64,000 nt of DNA from assembly GCA_050633105.1 (NCBI GenBank), contig JBOEFW010000084.1:1-64000 (forward strand), in the 5' to 3' direction. Positions 26,694-35,844 of the stretch are shown here, piece by piece (position 1 is the first letter of the stretch; each line of letters opens with the position of its first letter). A model generated the notes under the pieces. That model did no database searches, was not told where the DNA came from, and worked only from the letters and a program-made list of their open reading frames with translations. Made by a program: the position numbers and the translations under genes. Source of the DNA: Aureispira sp050633105 (lineage in GTDB: Bacteria; Bacteroidota; Bacteroidia; Chitinophagales; Saprospiraceae).

Positions 26694-27209
26694 AGTTTTG
26701 TTAACATAAGTGTGAAGAGAAAGAGAGTAACCACAAAGGTAGGTAGCTTTGGCCAAAGCTACCAATAACACTAGAAATCATCTTATAAGGATAACATAAT
26801 AAGTTTTCTTCGCGTTCTCTGAAAAATAAGATTTCACCTTGTTTTGCCCTAAAAATCAATCCATTAAATGGAGACAAAAGTCCAATTAAACATTCAAACA
26901 AAAAAATCTTATTATTTTTCACATCAATTATTGCCTGCCAATCAACTACTTTATCGACTTAAAGGAACCTTTTAAGCTTAAATTTCGTATATTATGATAG
27001 GAAGGTGTGAGATAAATCGTAAAAATAATGTATGTAGCGACATCTTTTTTACAATTTTATTTCCAACCTTTTTACAGTACTACTTGTCAATAGAGTACTG
27101 GATAAGCATTTTAAGGGCTAGTAAAGTTAATTTAACAACTTGAAAATGTTAAGTATTTCTTACTAAAGCCTTAGATTGCAACCAGTTAGTCTTTTTTTTT
27201 GTAAAAACC
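26694..27209. other. Gene-free stretch
   Basis: A-T rich spacer between the divergently transcribed purine nucleoside phosphorylase gene and the secreted protein at 27380. No coding region or strong hairpin is seen, apart from the promoter that starts at 27210. Confidence 0.6.
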
Positions 27210-27239
27210 TTGAATTGCTGAAATAAAGGCGTATATTTG
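27210..27239 (+). promoter_or_regulatory. Bacteroidota-type promoter
   Basis: TTG at 27210-27212, a 19-nt spacer, then TATATTTG at 27232-27239, an exact consensus match. The implied leader to the ATG at 27380 is about 135 nt. Confidence 0.82.
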
Positions 27240-27379
27240 ACAAGCAGCGGTAATATTTTCTAAAAATAGACTGCAAAGTTTGTTTCTTTTAAAGAGAATA
27301 ACTCTTACTGCTTATACAGTTACAAAGAATACTGATTTAAATTCTTATTTTTTAAATTTTAACAAAAAACTAATTAGCT

Positions 27380-27829
27380 ATGAAAGTTTTAATGTTAGCT
27401 CTAGCGATGGTAGTAGCCTTAGGTTCTGCTTTTGCAAATGCACCAGCCAATGAAGAAAAAATGGTTGCTGTTGTATTGATGATGGATGATGGTGATGACC
27501 AACAAGTTGTTGCTACAATTTACACTACTCTAATGGCTGCTGAGAAAGTAGCTCAAGTTCTTGACATCGAGATGATCGCTGAAGACGAAGTGAATGACGA
27601 TGTATTCGTATTCTCTTTGAAGTCTGAAGATCAGAAAAAATTGACCATGCAAATGTTCGATGAAGAAGGTTTCAGCAAAGTAGTACACAACACTCTTCAA
27701 GTTGAAGATGGTAACAACTACAATGCATTGAACGTGAAAGAACTACAAGATGGTACTTACAAGTTCCAATTGACTGATGAGAATGGTGCCGTTAAAGAAA
27801 AAACCATCACAATCAACCGTAACAAATAA
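27380..27829 (+). CDS. Small secreted protein resembling a T9SS-type sorting domain
   Basis: 149 residues. Signal peptide MKVLMLALAMVVALGSAFA, then an acidic mature protein. The C-terminal part reads MQMFDEEGFSKVVHNTLQVE, NVKELQDGTYKFQLTDENG and ends TITINRNK, the layout of a T9SS type A tail, though no other T9SS hallmark is present. Codon use looks like that of a well-expressed gene. No enzymatic motif is seen; role unknown, probably envelope or extracellular. It has its own promoter and terminator. Confidence 0.82.
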   Translation: MKVLMLALAMVVALGSAFANAPANEEKMVAVVLMMDDGDDQQVVATIYTTLMAAEKVAQVLDIEMIAEDEVNDDVFVFSLKSEDQKKLTMQMFDEEGFSKVVHNTLQVEDGNNYNALNVKELQDGTYKFQLTDENGAVKEKTITINRNK

Positions 27830-27857
27830 GCATTGTTTACAATGTTATATTGTGCTG

Positions 27858-27897
27858 AAAGCTGTTCCGATCCAATCGGAACAGCTTTCTTTTTTTA
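27858..27897 (+). terminator. Intrinsic terminator
   Basis: AAAGCTGTTCCGAT and ATCGGAACAGCTTT pair around CCA and are followed by a T run. Confidence 0.95.
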
Positions 27898-27915
27898 TCT
27901 TATTTTCTTCTTTTT

Positions 27916-29313
27916 CTAAGAGGTTTTAGCCAATTGTTCTAACAACCATCGCCGCTCTGGCAATTGTGGTTCCTCTTTTATTGCTTTCTGTAACGCCAAA
28001 CGAGCAGTGGCTTCATAAATGTTATACTGTTGTAATTTCTTGAAATATCGAATCAACGTTGCATAGCTTGTCTGGAGATAAGCGCTCAGTTCCTTGTTTC
28101 GTTTGATGTACACATGAAAACTTTCCAATAGTGCTTCTAAAGCATTGTATTCTTCCAATTCATAATAGATTTTCATAAGCGTCACTTTAGAATCAATCAC
28201 TAGCTCTCGATCATATGGTTCTAAGGTTTGTAAACAAAGCATTGCTTTTTTGTAGGCTTTGATTTGGTAATACAACTTCGCTTGATTGTACGCTTTGTAA
28301 GTGGTTTGATGTATTCGCAATAAATAGGGGGTATACGCTTCTATAAATTGCTCTACCCAATCATACGCCTCACACTTAATTCCTATTGCCACTATATTCT
28401 TATAAGTAAACCGAGACAAGTGCCCTTGCTGCACAAATACGCTTCGTTCTAATCCAGATTGGTACAACCCAAACACCTCTTCTGCAAAAGATAAATCCCC
28501 TCGATTGAGTTGTTTAATAAAAAAGTTAATGGTGATTAAATAAAAATCCTTCAACTCTTCTAATTCAAATAAATCCCAATGCTCTAAAAATGTTCGCTTA
28601 AGCGCCTGACAAGCGGCGATATTCTTATTGTCTATTAAGGCTTGGTAACTGTAGTAATACACAGCAATGGTTGGAATATGAAGCCAATCCCCTTCTTCTA
28701 CTTGTTTTAAAACTTCTTGGACATAGTTTAGTTGGTAATGGGTGCTAAAAACCTGTTGATGGGTTAGAGCAGCCATACAATACTTTAACTTATTGGCTAG
28801 ATAGTAGGTATCTAAACTATTCAACACCTCTTGCAAATTCTTACTCTCTAAGCGTTTCTGTTGTTGCAGAAAAAGGTATTGTTCCTCCTGTAAACGGTAT
28901 TCGGAATAATAATACGCGATGTTCCGATAAGGCTCTTTCTCCAAGGTTAAGCTTTGTTTCCTAGCAGTCGCCTGAAATCCCTTGCTCGCTCCTCGCGTTC
29001 GATAAATAGAAAGAAGCAAGTTTTGCTTTAAAGTAGGTGCTTGCTCCATTGTCTCATGCAGCAAAAAATCCTCTAATAATTTCTGTAAATAAGATAGGTT
29101 ATTTCGGAGTTGCTGTGCCTTAAATTCTTCCTTCGGAAAAGCCGCTTTATAGGCTCCTTCTAGGCTGTACTTTTTTTCTTTTAGAAAGTAATCCAGCAGT
29201 GTTTTCAAGCGCTCTTGTTGGTTGTGATAAGGCGAATGCACCCATTTTTTAAAACGATTCTGTTCTACTTTAGAAAGTGTTTCAAATATTTCTAAAAATT
29301 TACTTTTTTCCAT
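27916..29313 (-). CDS. Helical repeat protein (TPR-like), unknown function
   Basis: 465 residues, predicted largely alpha-helical with many Leu, Tyr, Gln and Lys in amphipathic spacing, such as YYQIKAYKKAMLCLQTLEPY. This is TPR-like but the consensus is loose. No signal peptide, so probably cytoplasmic. No neighbours suggest a partner: the flanking genes are secreted proteins on the opposite strand. Confidence 0.7.
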   Translation of the reverse strand: MEKSKFLEIFETLSKVEQNRFKKWVHSPYHNQQERLKTLLDYFLKEKKYSLEGAYKAAFPKEEFKAQQLRNNLSYLQKLLEDFLLHETMEQAPTLKQNLLLSIYRTRGASKGFQATARKQSLTLEKEPYRNIAYYYSEYRLQEEQYLFLQQQKRLESKNLQEVLNSLDTYYLANKLKYCMAALTHQQVFSTHYQLNYVQEVLKQVEEGDWLHIPTIAVYYYSYQALIDNKNIAACQALKRTFLEHWDLFELEELKDFYLITINFFIKQLNRGDLSFAEEVFGLYQSGLERSVFVQQGHLSRFTYKNIVAIGIKCEAYDWVEQFIEAYTPYLLRIHQTTYKAYNQAKLYYQIKAYKKAMLCLQTLEPYDRELVIDSKVTLMKIYYELEEYNALEALLESFHVYIKRNKELSAYLQTSYATLIRYFKKLQQYNIYEATARLALQKAIKEEPQLPERRWLLEQLAKTS

Positions 29314-29408
29314 TTTCGCTCTATACTTTCAATCTTAACAATCCTGATTATCACTCTAATATAATTACAAAAAACTAAAAACTAGTCTATAAATAGCTTT
29401 AGTTGTCT

Positions 29409-29439
29409 TTGGTATTTCTAAAGTCATAGTGCATATTTG
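29409..29439 (+). promoter_or_regulatory. Possible promoter for the first paralogue
   Basis: TTG at 29409-29411, a 20-nt spacer, then CATATTTG at 29432-29439, one mismatch from consensus in the first position. It is followed directly by the leader hairpin. Confidence 0.45.
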
Positions 29440-29448
29440 TAACATCAT

Positions 29449-29479
29449 GAAATTACCCGTTCCTCTATTGGGTAATTTC
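29449..29479 (+). promoter_or_regulatory. Leader hairpin of first paralogue
   Basis: GAAATTACCC (29449-29458) and GGGTAATTTC (29470-29479) pair perfectly around an 11-nt loop, 34 nt before the start codon at 29514. It would sit at the very 5' end of the transcript if the promoter call is right. Confidence 0.5.
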
Positions 29480-29513
29480 TCCTCCTTGATAACCTATTTA
29501 AACAACTAATCTT

Positions 29514-32438
29514 ATGAAAAATATTCGGTATCTATTATGTTCCTTCATTCTGCTATTATTGGGCAGTTTTCAAGCACAAGCGACACACGTCAGGTCTGCT
29601 CAATTAAATTATACTTGTGTTGGTCCAAACCAATATGAGATAACCCTAGCTATATATAGAGATTGTTCTGGTATAGGTCTTCCGACTACTGCCAATATTA
29701 GTATAGACATGTTGGCACCTTGCGCAACCAACTCTTCGTCTATAACACTAAACCAAGTCTCTAATGTCATTGTTCCTCTTACTTGTAATATAGGGTCTAA
29801 TGCTTGTAATGGAGGGACAGCCCCCGCTTTTGAAAAAACTACCTACACTGCAATTTGGACCGTACCATCAACAATGGTCAATTGCCCTTTCCATTTATCT
29901 TACAGAATATGCTGTCGCAGTAATGGAATTACCAACCTTGTAGGAGCTGGGAATCAGTCGTTCTATACAGAGGTCTACCATTTAGATACGATTCCTTGTA
30001 ATAATTCTCCTATAGACCTCAATCATTCCGTATTTGCTGTTTGTGACAATACACCGACATTTATTACTGGTTCAATGATTGATTTAGATGGCGATTCTTT
30101 AGTCTATAGTTTAGCGAATCCTCTATCTGATGCCAACACTTCTATTCCTTTTTTAGCAGGACTTTCTACTAGCAATCCATTTTTCACTAACAGCGGAATA
30201 ACATTAGACCCAGCTACAGGACAAATAAGTTTTTCAGCAACAGGAGCGCAAAATATAGATTTTGATATCCTAGTTCAAGAATTCCGCAATGGACAACTCA
30301 TTGGTTCTACGCGTAAACCTATTAGTATTATTACCTCCGCTAGCTGCTCTAATCAACCTCCTAGTTTAGATTCGGTTGCTAGATTGATCAATGGAGCATG
30401 GGTAACACAGGGTACTAGTACTATTTTTGAGATTTGTCCTGGAGAAACGCTTTCTTTTCAGATGCATTATTCTGACATAGATCCGACCGATTCAATCAGT
30501 CTAAATACATTATCTAGCTCTATCTTGACGGTTCATCCCAATGCTATTATTCAACACTTTTATACAGGCATTGGTAACAATCAACTTACTTTACAAATTG
30601 ATATTCCTTTTGCTAGCTTAGATCCTTTTACATTAAACATTAATGATAATTCTTGTCCTCTATTAGGGGTACAAATACATGCCATACAATTATTAGCAAG
30701 GGCTTCTTGTGGACGGGTAGAAGGGTATGCTTTTGCAGATACTAGCGGTAACTGTTCCTTAGATCCAGGGGAAGATAGTTTAGGGAATTATATTATCACG
30801 TTCTCAAAAGGAGGCTTAAGTCTATCTATCAGTACGGACTATACAGGGTATTACAATACCCCATTAGACACAGGTGTTTACACCATCGCTTTATCTTCCG
30901 TACATCCTTATCGCGCTTTATGTAGCGGCAGTCAAAGCTTTACCAATACGGTTGCTCCTGCAGTTGTACTCCATAATTTACCCATACAAGATACCACTCT
31001 TTGCACTTATATGGAGGTAGACATTGCTGCAGCTAGCCTAATCCGTTGCTTTGCGAATCAATATACTGTTAGCTATTGTAACCAAGGAACCATTGATGCT
31101 CCTACAACGTCAATTGAAGTCACTTTAGATTCTCTATTTGTAGTAGATAGTGCCAGTTTACCAATCACAAGCCAAACTGGCTTCACCTATACGTTTAATG
31201 TAGGCAATGTAGCCCCTTTACAATGTGGTGCATTCACCATCTATGGACGTTTGGATACAGCTTGTACCTCTCCTCTTGGACGAAATTTCTGTGCAACCGC
31301 TTACATTCATCCTGACACCACCTGTGGTATTTGGAGTGGCTCTTTATTAGAGGTTGTTGCCAGTTGCCAAAATGATTCTGTTGGTTTCCGTATTCTCAAC
31401 AAAGGCACGCAAGCTATGAGCGCCCCCACTAATTACGTGGTCATAGAAGATAACATCATTTTACACAATGGGCCTAATATTTCCCTTGCGGCAGGGGCGA
31501 GCACTCCTTGGGTTTATTATCCTGCTACAGGAGCGACGTATTACTTAGCCATTGATCAAGAACTGAACTACCCCTGGGGTAAAAAAGCCTCTGCGACTAT
31601 AGAAGGTTGTTTAAGTAGTCTTTTTACAGGCAACCCAATTACAACTGGCCTAGTAAATACCTTTCCTTTAGATGATGGCGCTCCTTATGTTGGAATTGAT
31701 TGCCAACCTAGTATTGGTTCTTATGATCCTAATGACAAACAAGGATTTCCAATTGGCTACGGAGGAGCACACAGCATTGAGCCCAATGTAGATTTAGTGT
31801 ACAGAATTCGTTTCCAAAATACAGGAACTGCTCCTGCACAAGACGTTGTCATTCTAGATACGTTATCTACGCACTTAGACATTAGAACGCTCACTCCTAC
31901 TGTTGCTAGTCATGCTTATACTTGGCGCCTAAAAGAAGCACGGGTATTAGAAGTGACGTTTGCCAATATCCAGTTGCCAGACAGTGGCAGTAGTCCATTG
32001 GCTTCTCAGGGTTTTGTTGATTTCGAGATCAAACAACAAGCTAATAACCCACTAGGAACAATTATCAATAACAAGGCAGCAATCTATTTTGATAGAAATG
32101 CTCCAATTATTACCAATACTGTTTTCCATACTATTGATGAGAATTTCATTGTATTCACCCAATTACCCAGTTTTGATGCAGGAGATGCCTTAAGCATTAC
32201 AGCTTTTCCAAATCCATTTGACAACGCCACCACATTGCGTGTAGTAAGCGACCAGTCTTATGAACAATTGACTTTAAAAGTCTACAATGCTTTAGGACAA
32301 TTGGTAGACCAAACCATCAGCCAAAATGGTGCTCAGGAAATTCATTTCCAGCGCCAAGGACTCCCAACAGGAATTTATTTCTATCGCCTTGAAGGAGATG
32401 ATACCTTCCTTCATGCAGGGCAACTCATCGCCCGCTAA
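29514..32438 (+). CDS. Large T9SS-exported cell-surface protein, paralogue 1 of 3
   Basis: 974 residues. Signal peptide to about residue 23 (ends FQAQA), then THVRSAQLNYTCVGPNQYEI, a Bacteroidota surface-protein N-terminal domain rich in Cys. A fibronectin/Ig-like region follows, an SdrD-B-like segment at about 400-480, and a DUF7619-type domain at about 735-880 starting SYDPNDKQGFPIGYG and including YRIRFQNTGTAPAQDVVILD. The end is a T9SS type A sorting domain (AFPNPFDNATTLRV to GIYFYRLEGDD). Two tandem paralogues follow with the same architecture. Probably a surface adhesin or motility-related protein; the role is inferred from the family. Confidence 0.88.
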   Translation: MKNIRYLLCSFILLLLGSFQAQATHVRSAQLNYTCVGPNQYEITLAIYRDCSGIGLPTTANISIDMLAPCATNSSSITLNQVSNVIVPLTCNIGSNACNGGTAPAFEKTTYTAIWTVPSTMVNCPFHLSYRICCRSNGITNLVGAGNQSFYTEVYHLDTIPCNNSPIDLNHSVFAVCDNTPTFITGSMIDLDGDSLVYSLANPLSDANTSIPFLAGLSTSNPFFTNSGITLDPATGQISFSATGAQNIDFDILVQEFRNGQLIGSTRKPISIITSASCSNQPPSLDSVARLINGAWVTQGTSTIFEICPGETLSFQMHYSDIDPTDSISLNTLSSSILTVHPNAIIQHFYTGIGNNQLTLQIDIPFASLDPFTLNINDNSCPLLGVQIHAIQLLARASCGRVEGYAFADTSGNCSLDPGEDSLGNYIITFSKGGLSLSISTDYTGYYNTPLDTGVYTIALSSVHPYRALCSGSQSFTNTVAPAVVLHNLPIQDTTLCTYMEVDIAAASLIRCFANQYTVSYCNQGTIDAPTTSIEVTLDSLFVVDSASLPITSQTGFTYTFNVGNVAPLQCGAFTIYGRLDTACTSPLGRNFCATAYIHPDTTCGIWSGSLLEVVASCQNDSVGFRILNKGTQAMSAPTNYVVIEDNIILHNGPNISLAAGASTPWVYYPATGATYYLAIDQELNYPWGKKASATIEGCLSSLFTGNPITTGLVNTFPLDDGAPYVGIDCQPSIGSYDPNDKQGFPIGYGGAHSIEPNVDLVYRIRFQNTGTAPAQDVVILDTLSTHLDIRTLTPTVASHAYTWRLKEARVLEVTFANIQLPDSGSSPLASQGFVDFEIKQQANNPLGTIINNKAAIYFDRNAPIITNTVFHTIDENFIVFTQLPSFDAGDALSITAFPNPFDNATTLRVVSDQSYEQLTLKVYNALGQLVDQTISQNGAQEIHFQRQGLPTGIYFYRLEGDDTFLHAGQLIAR

Positions 32439-32462
32439 TAAGCTTTTATTCAACCCTTTACT

Positions 32463-32498
32463 AGAAGTCTCTTCCGCCCCGAAGAGGCTTCTTTTTTT
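32463..32498 (+). terminator. Intrinsic terminator
   Basis: AGAAGTCTCTTC and GAAGAGGCTTCT pair and are followed by seven T residues, 25 nt after the stop at 32438. Confidence 0.92.
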
Positions 32499-32651
32499 GT
32501 AGAATTTTATTTTTCTCTTTTTTTTCTGACAGAGAGGCGACATTTTAAGCGTTGTCTACGTTTTGTTAATAATTGGGTCATTGTTGAATGAGTAAATCTC
32601 TAGCATCCTTACTCTACTCTATATTCATTCATATTGTTCAATACCTTTTCA

Positions 32652-35585
32652 ATGAAACACCTTTTACTCCTTTTTGCCTGCCTCTTCTTTATGTTGAGCA
32701 GTCGCCCCCTACATGCCAGTCACATCGCAGCAGCCGATATTAGTTATGAATGTTTAGGTTCTGATACCTACGAATTCACCCTACGTCTTTACCGTGATTG
32801 TCGAGGTATCCCTGTTAGCCGAACTTACAGAGTAGACATTATGGCTTCAGGTGCTTGTGCTCTAAACTCTACGTCTATCACACTCTCCAAAGTTAATGAA
32901 ATAGAGTTACCAATTTTATGCTCTGACTCTAGTGTTGTTCGTGCTTGTTCTAGCAATGGAATAAACTATGGTCTCGGTTATCAAGAAGTTATCTACAAAG
33001 GAAGAATTAACCTGCGTGCCTTACGGGGATGTAGTTGGATTGCCAGTTGGGACGAATGCTGTCGCAACAATGCCATTACGACGATTAACGGGATACCAAG
33101 CACCTATATTTATACATCTTTCATCGATTCCAGCATTGTGTGCAACAACTCTCCAACGCTCAATAATACCCCTGTATTTATTGTTTGTGATAGCAATTTG
33201 CAAGACATTTCGAATACCATGATTGATATAGATGGTGATTCTTTAGCCTATAGCTTAGTTGCTCCTTTAGCTGGCAGTCAACAACCTATTGTCTATAATA
33301 ATGGCTTTTCTCCAACTCAACCCCTAGTCACAACTGCCACTGGTTTTCAGTTTAACCCAAGTAGTGGACAAGCTACCTTTACTCCCCTTTCTCCCCAAGT
33401 AACCATTGCTGATATTTTGATAGAAGAATATCGAAATGGACAATTAATTGGACAAAGCCAACGGACCATACAAATTGCCGTCGTTAATTGTCATAATAAC
33501 AATAGCTTAACCCTAGATCAAGTTTCTAGATCGGTTAATGGCACTTGGCAAGCACAAGGTACCAACACGACTTTTGATATTTGCCCTGGAGAAGTTTTAC
33601 ATTTCAAAATGGAATTATCTGATGTTGATCCAACCGATACCATTTTTCTGAATGAAGCCTATTCTAGTCTACTCAGAACCTACCCAATGGCAACGGTGCA
33701 GCAATCTTATGGAGCCACTCCCAATCAATTCACGGTAGAAGTTACCTTGCCTATTGCGCAAATTGGTGCCTTTTCTTTAGGTTTTAATGACAATGCTTGT
33801 CCTGCTTTTGATCTACAAACCTTTGGAATCAATCTCGTACCTCGTATCAATTGTGCGCGTTTAACAGGACGTATTTTCATTGATGACAACAACAATTGTC
33901 TAGCTGATGCCACAGAAATGACGGTACCACCTACCAATATTTTCATCAACAAAGGAAATAATCCATTGCGAGTGCCAGTAGATGGACAAGGGTATTTCTC
34001 TGTACTAGTGGACACTGGTACGTATCAAGTAGATGTTGCGACCAATTCTATTTTATTAGAACTCTGCCCTAGTATATCCTCCTTTACTATTAGTACTTTT
34101 TCAAGTGTAGTCAATGTCGATTTACCTATTCAAGTTACAGACTGGTGCTCCTTATTAGAAGTAAACATTGGCGCCAATGTGCTGATTCATTGCCGACCGT
34201 CTACTTATCATGTTAGTTATTGTAACAATGGTAATCTTACGGCCTACAATGCAACCGTAGATATTACTTTAGATTCCTTGTTTGTTATTGATAGTACAAC
34301 GCTTCCTATTCTCAGCCAAAGTGGAAATATCTACACCTTTGATTTAGATAGTATTCCTCCTGGCACTTGTGGCAGTTTCAAAATCATAGGTATTTTAGAT
34401 ACGGCTTGTGATTTGACGTGGCGAGGCAGAACACATTGTGCCCTTGCTCATATTTATCCTGATACCATTTGTGGGGGTTGGTCTGGCGCTTTATTACAAG
34501 TAGAGGGGCGCTGCCTCAATGATTCGGTGAGTTTCCGTATTCACAATACAGGGCAACAAGCTATGTCTAGTGCTAGAAATCCATTGGTCATCCTTAATAA
34601 TCTTGTTCTAAATACGGGCGCAAGTGTTAATTTAGCCGCAGGCACTAGCTCGCCTTGGGTTTATTACCCCGCTACAGGAGCAACTTATCGGGTAGAAATC
34701 GATCAAGAAATTGCTTATCCTTGGGGCTTAAGTGCTGCTGCGATTGTAGAAGGCTGCCAAGATACCACCCTAGCAGCAGCTCCAGTAAGCACAGGGATGG
34801 TCAATATATTCTCCTTAGACGAAGGGGCGCCTTATATTGGCATCGATTGTCAACCCAATGTAGGAAGTTATGATCCGAATGACAAGCAGGCCTTTCCAAT
34901 TGGACACAATCTAGCGCACTACATCAAAGTAAATGAAGATCTAAAATACCGCATTCGTTTTCAAAATACGGGAACCTACAATGCACAAAATGTTGTTCTT
35001 AGAGACACGTTGTCCCCTTACTTGGACCCTATGACGGTTGTTCCAACCACAGCCAGTCACCCTTATAGTTGGACCATTAGAGATGGAAATATTTTAGAAG
35101 TCTATTTTGATAACATTTACCTTCCTGCTGCTCAACGTGATTCTCTTCGTTCTCAAGGTTTTCTAGATTTTAAAATCAAGCAGCAACTCAACAATCCGTT
35201 GGGAACAGTGATTAACAATACTGCCGCTATTTATTTTGATTTAAATCCACCTATTCTTACCAATAACACCTTTCATACAATTGGGGAAAACTTTCTTCAG
35301 TTTATCAACTTGCCTACAATCGAAAAAGGGGATGCCTTAACCGTTACTGCCTTCCCTAATCCATTTAAACAGGTCACAACCTTACGTGTTAGAAGTAGCC
35401 AAACCTATCAAGAATTGACCGTACAGGTTTATAATGCCTTGGGTCAACAGGTGGATCAAGTGCGTAGCACTACTGGCAATCAAGAAATTATTGTACAACG
35501 CAAACATTTGTCCGCAGGGATGTATTTCTATCGCCTCGAAGGAGATGGACAATTACTACATGCAGGACAACTTATCATACAATAA
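32652..35585 (+). CDS. Large T9SS-exported cell-surface protein, paralogue 2 of 3
   Basis: 977 residues from the ATG at 32652; the upstream TTG in frame would add six residues without improving the signal peptide. Same domain order as its neighbours: signal peptide ending RPLHA, a SHIAAADISYECLG start, Cys-rich Ig-like N-terminal region, Cna-B-like segment near residue 410 (GRIFIDDNNNC), DUF7619-type domain with SYDPNDKQAFPIGHN and YRIRFQNTGTYNAQNVVLRD, and a T9SS tail with VYNALGQQVDQ. The C-terminal 100 residues are nearly identical to paralogue 3. Confidence 0.88.
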   Translation: MKHLLLLFACLFFMLSSRPLHASHIAAADISYECLGSDTYEFTLRLYRDCRGIPVSRTYRVDIMASGACALNSTSITLSKVNEIELPILCSDSSVVRACSSNGINYGLGYQEVIYKGRINLRALRGCSWIASWDECCRNNAITTINGIPSTYIYTSFIDSSIVCNNSPTLNNTPVFIVCDSNLQDISNTMIDIDGDSLAYSLVAPLAGSQQPIVYNNGFSPTQPLVTTATGFQFNPSSGQATFTPLSPQVTIADILIEEYRNGQLIGQSQRTIQIAVVNCHNNNSLTLDQVSRSVNGTWQAQGTNTTFDICPGEVLHFKMELSDVDPTDTIFLNEAYSSLLRTYPMATVQQSYGATPNQFTVEVTLPIAQIGAFSLGFNDNACPAFDLQTFGINLVPRINCARLTGRIFIDDNNNCLADATEMTVPPTNIFINKGNNPLRVPVDGQGYFSVLVDTGTYQVDVATNSILLELCPSISSFTISTFSSVVNVDLPIQVTDWCSLLEVNIGANVLIHCRPSTYHVSYCNNGNLTAYNATVDITLDSLFVIDSTTLPILSQSGNIYTFDLDSIPPGTCGSFKIIGILDTACDLTWRGRTHCALAHIYPDTICGGWSGALLQVEGRCLNDSVSFRIHNTGQQAMSSARNPLVILNNLVLNTGASVNLAAGTSSPWVYYPATGATYRVEIDQEIAYPWGLSAAAIVEGCQDTTLAAAPVSTGMVNIFSLDEGAPYIGIDCQPNVGSYDPNDKQAFPIGHNLAHYIKVNEDLKYRIRFQNTGTYNAQNVVLRDTLSPYLDPMTVVPTTASHPYSWTIRDGNILEVYFDNIYLPAAQRDSLRSQGFLDFKIKQQLNNPLGTVINNTAAIYFDLNPPILTNNTFHTIGENFLQFINLPTIEKGDALTVTAFPNPFKQVTTLRVRSSQTYQELTVQVYNALGQQVDQVRSTTGNQEIIVQRKHLSAGMYFYRLEGDGQLLHAGQLIIQ

Positions 35586-35616
35586 ACCCATGTCTTTGTT
35601 ATTTATTTAGATGTTA

Positions 35617-35660
35617 GGCCCATCCTGATGGTTGGTCAGGGTGGGTCTTCTTCTTTTCAA
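35617..35660 (+). terminator. Intrinsic terminator
   Basis: GGCCCATCCTGA and TCAGGGTGGGTC pair with two wobble pairs around TGGTTGG, followed by a T/C-rich tract. Confidence 0.85.
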
Positions 35661-35780
35661 TACTGTTTTTAGTTCTTCTGATAATAGAAATTCAGTATTC
35701 CCAACTTTATTTTTCTGTAAAAAACAAACCATTTACCTGATCCAAATTGGTAGAGGTAATCCCCTTCTTATGCCTAATTC

Positions 35781-35816
35781 GCACCTAAAAACAGAAGATA
35801 TTTAGTGCCTTTTTTT
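35781..35816 (+). promoter_or_regulatory. Leader hairpin with T run upstream of paralogue 3
   Basis: GCACCTAAA and TTTAGTGC pair with one bulged base and are followed by seven T residues, 29 nt before the ATG at 35845. The structure resembles an attenuator or a second terminator. Confidence 0.5.
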
Positions 35817-35844
35817 ATCACATCCTGATTCAATTATTCTTTAT

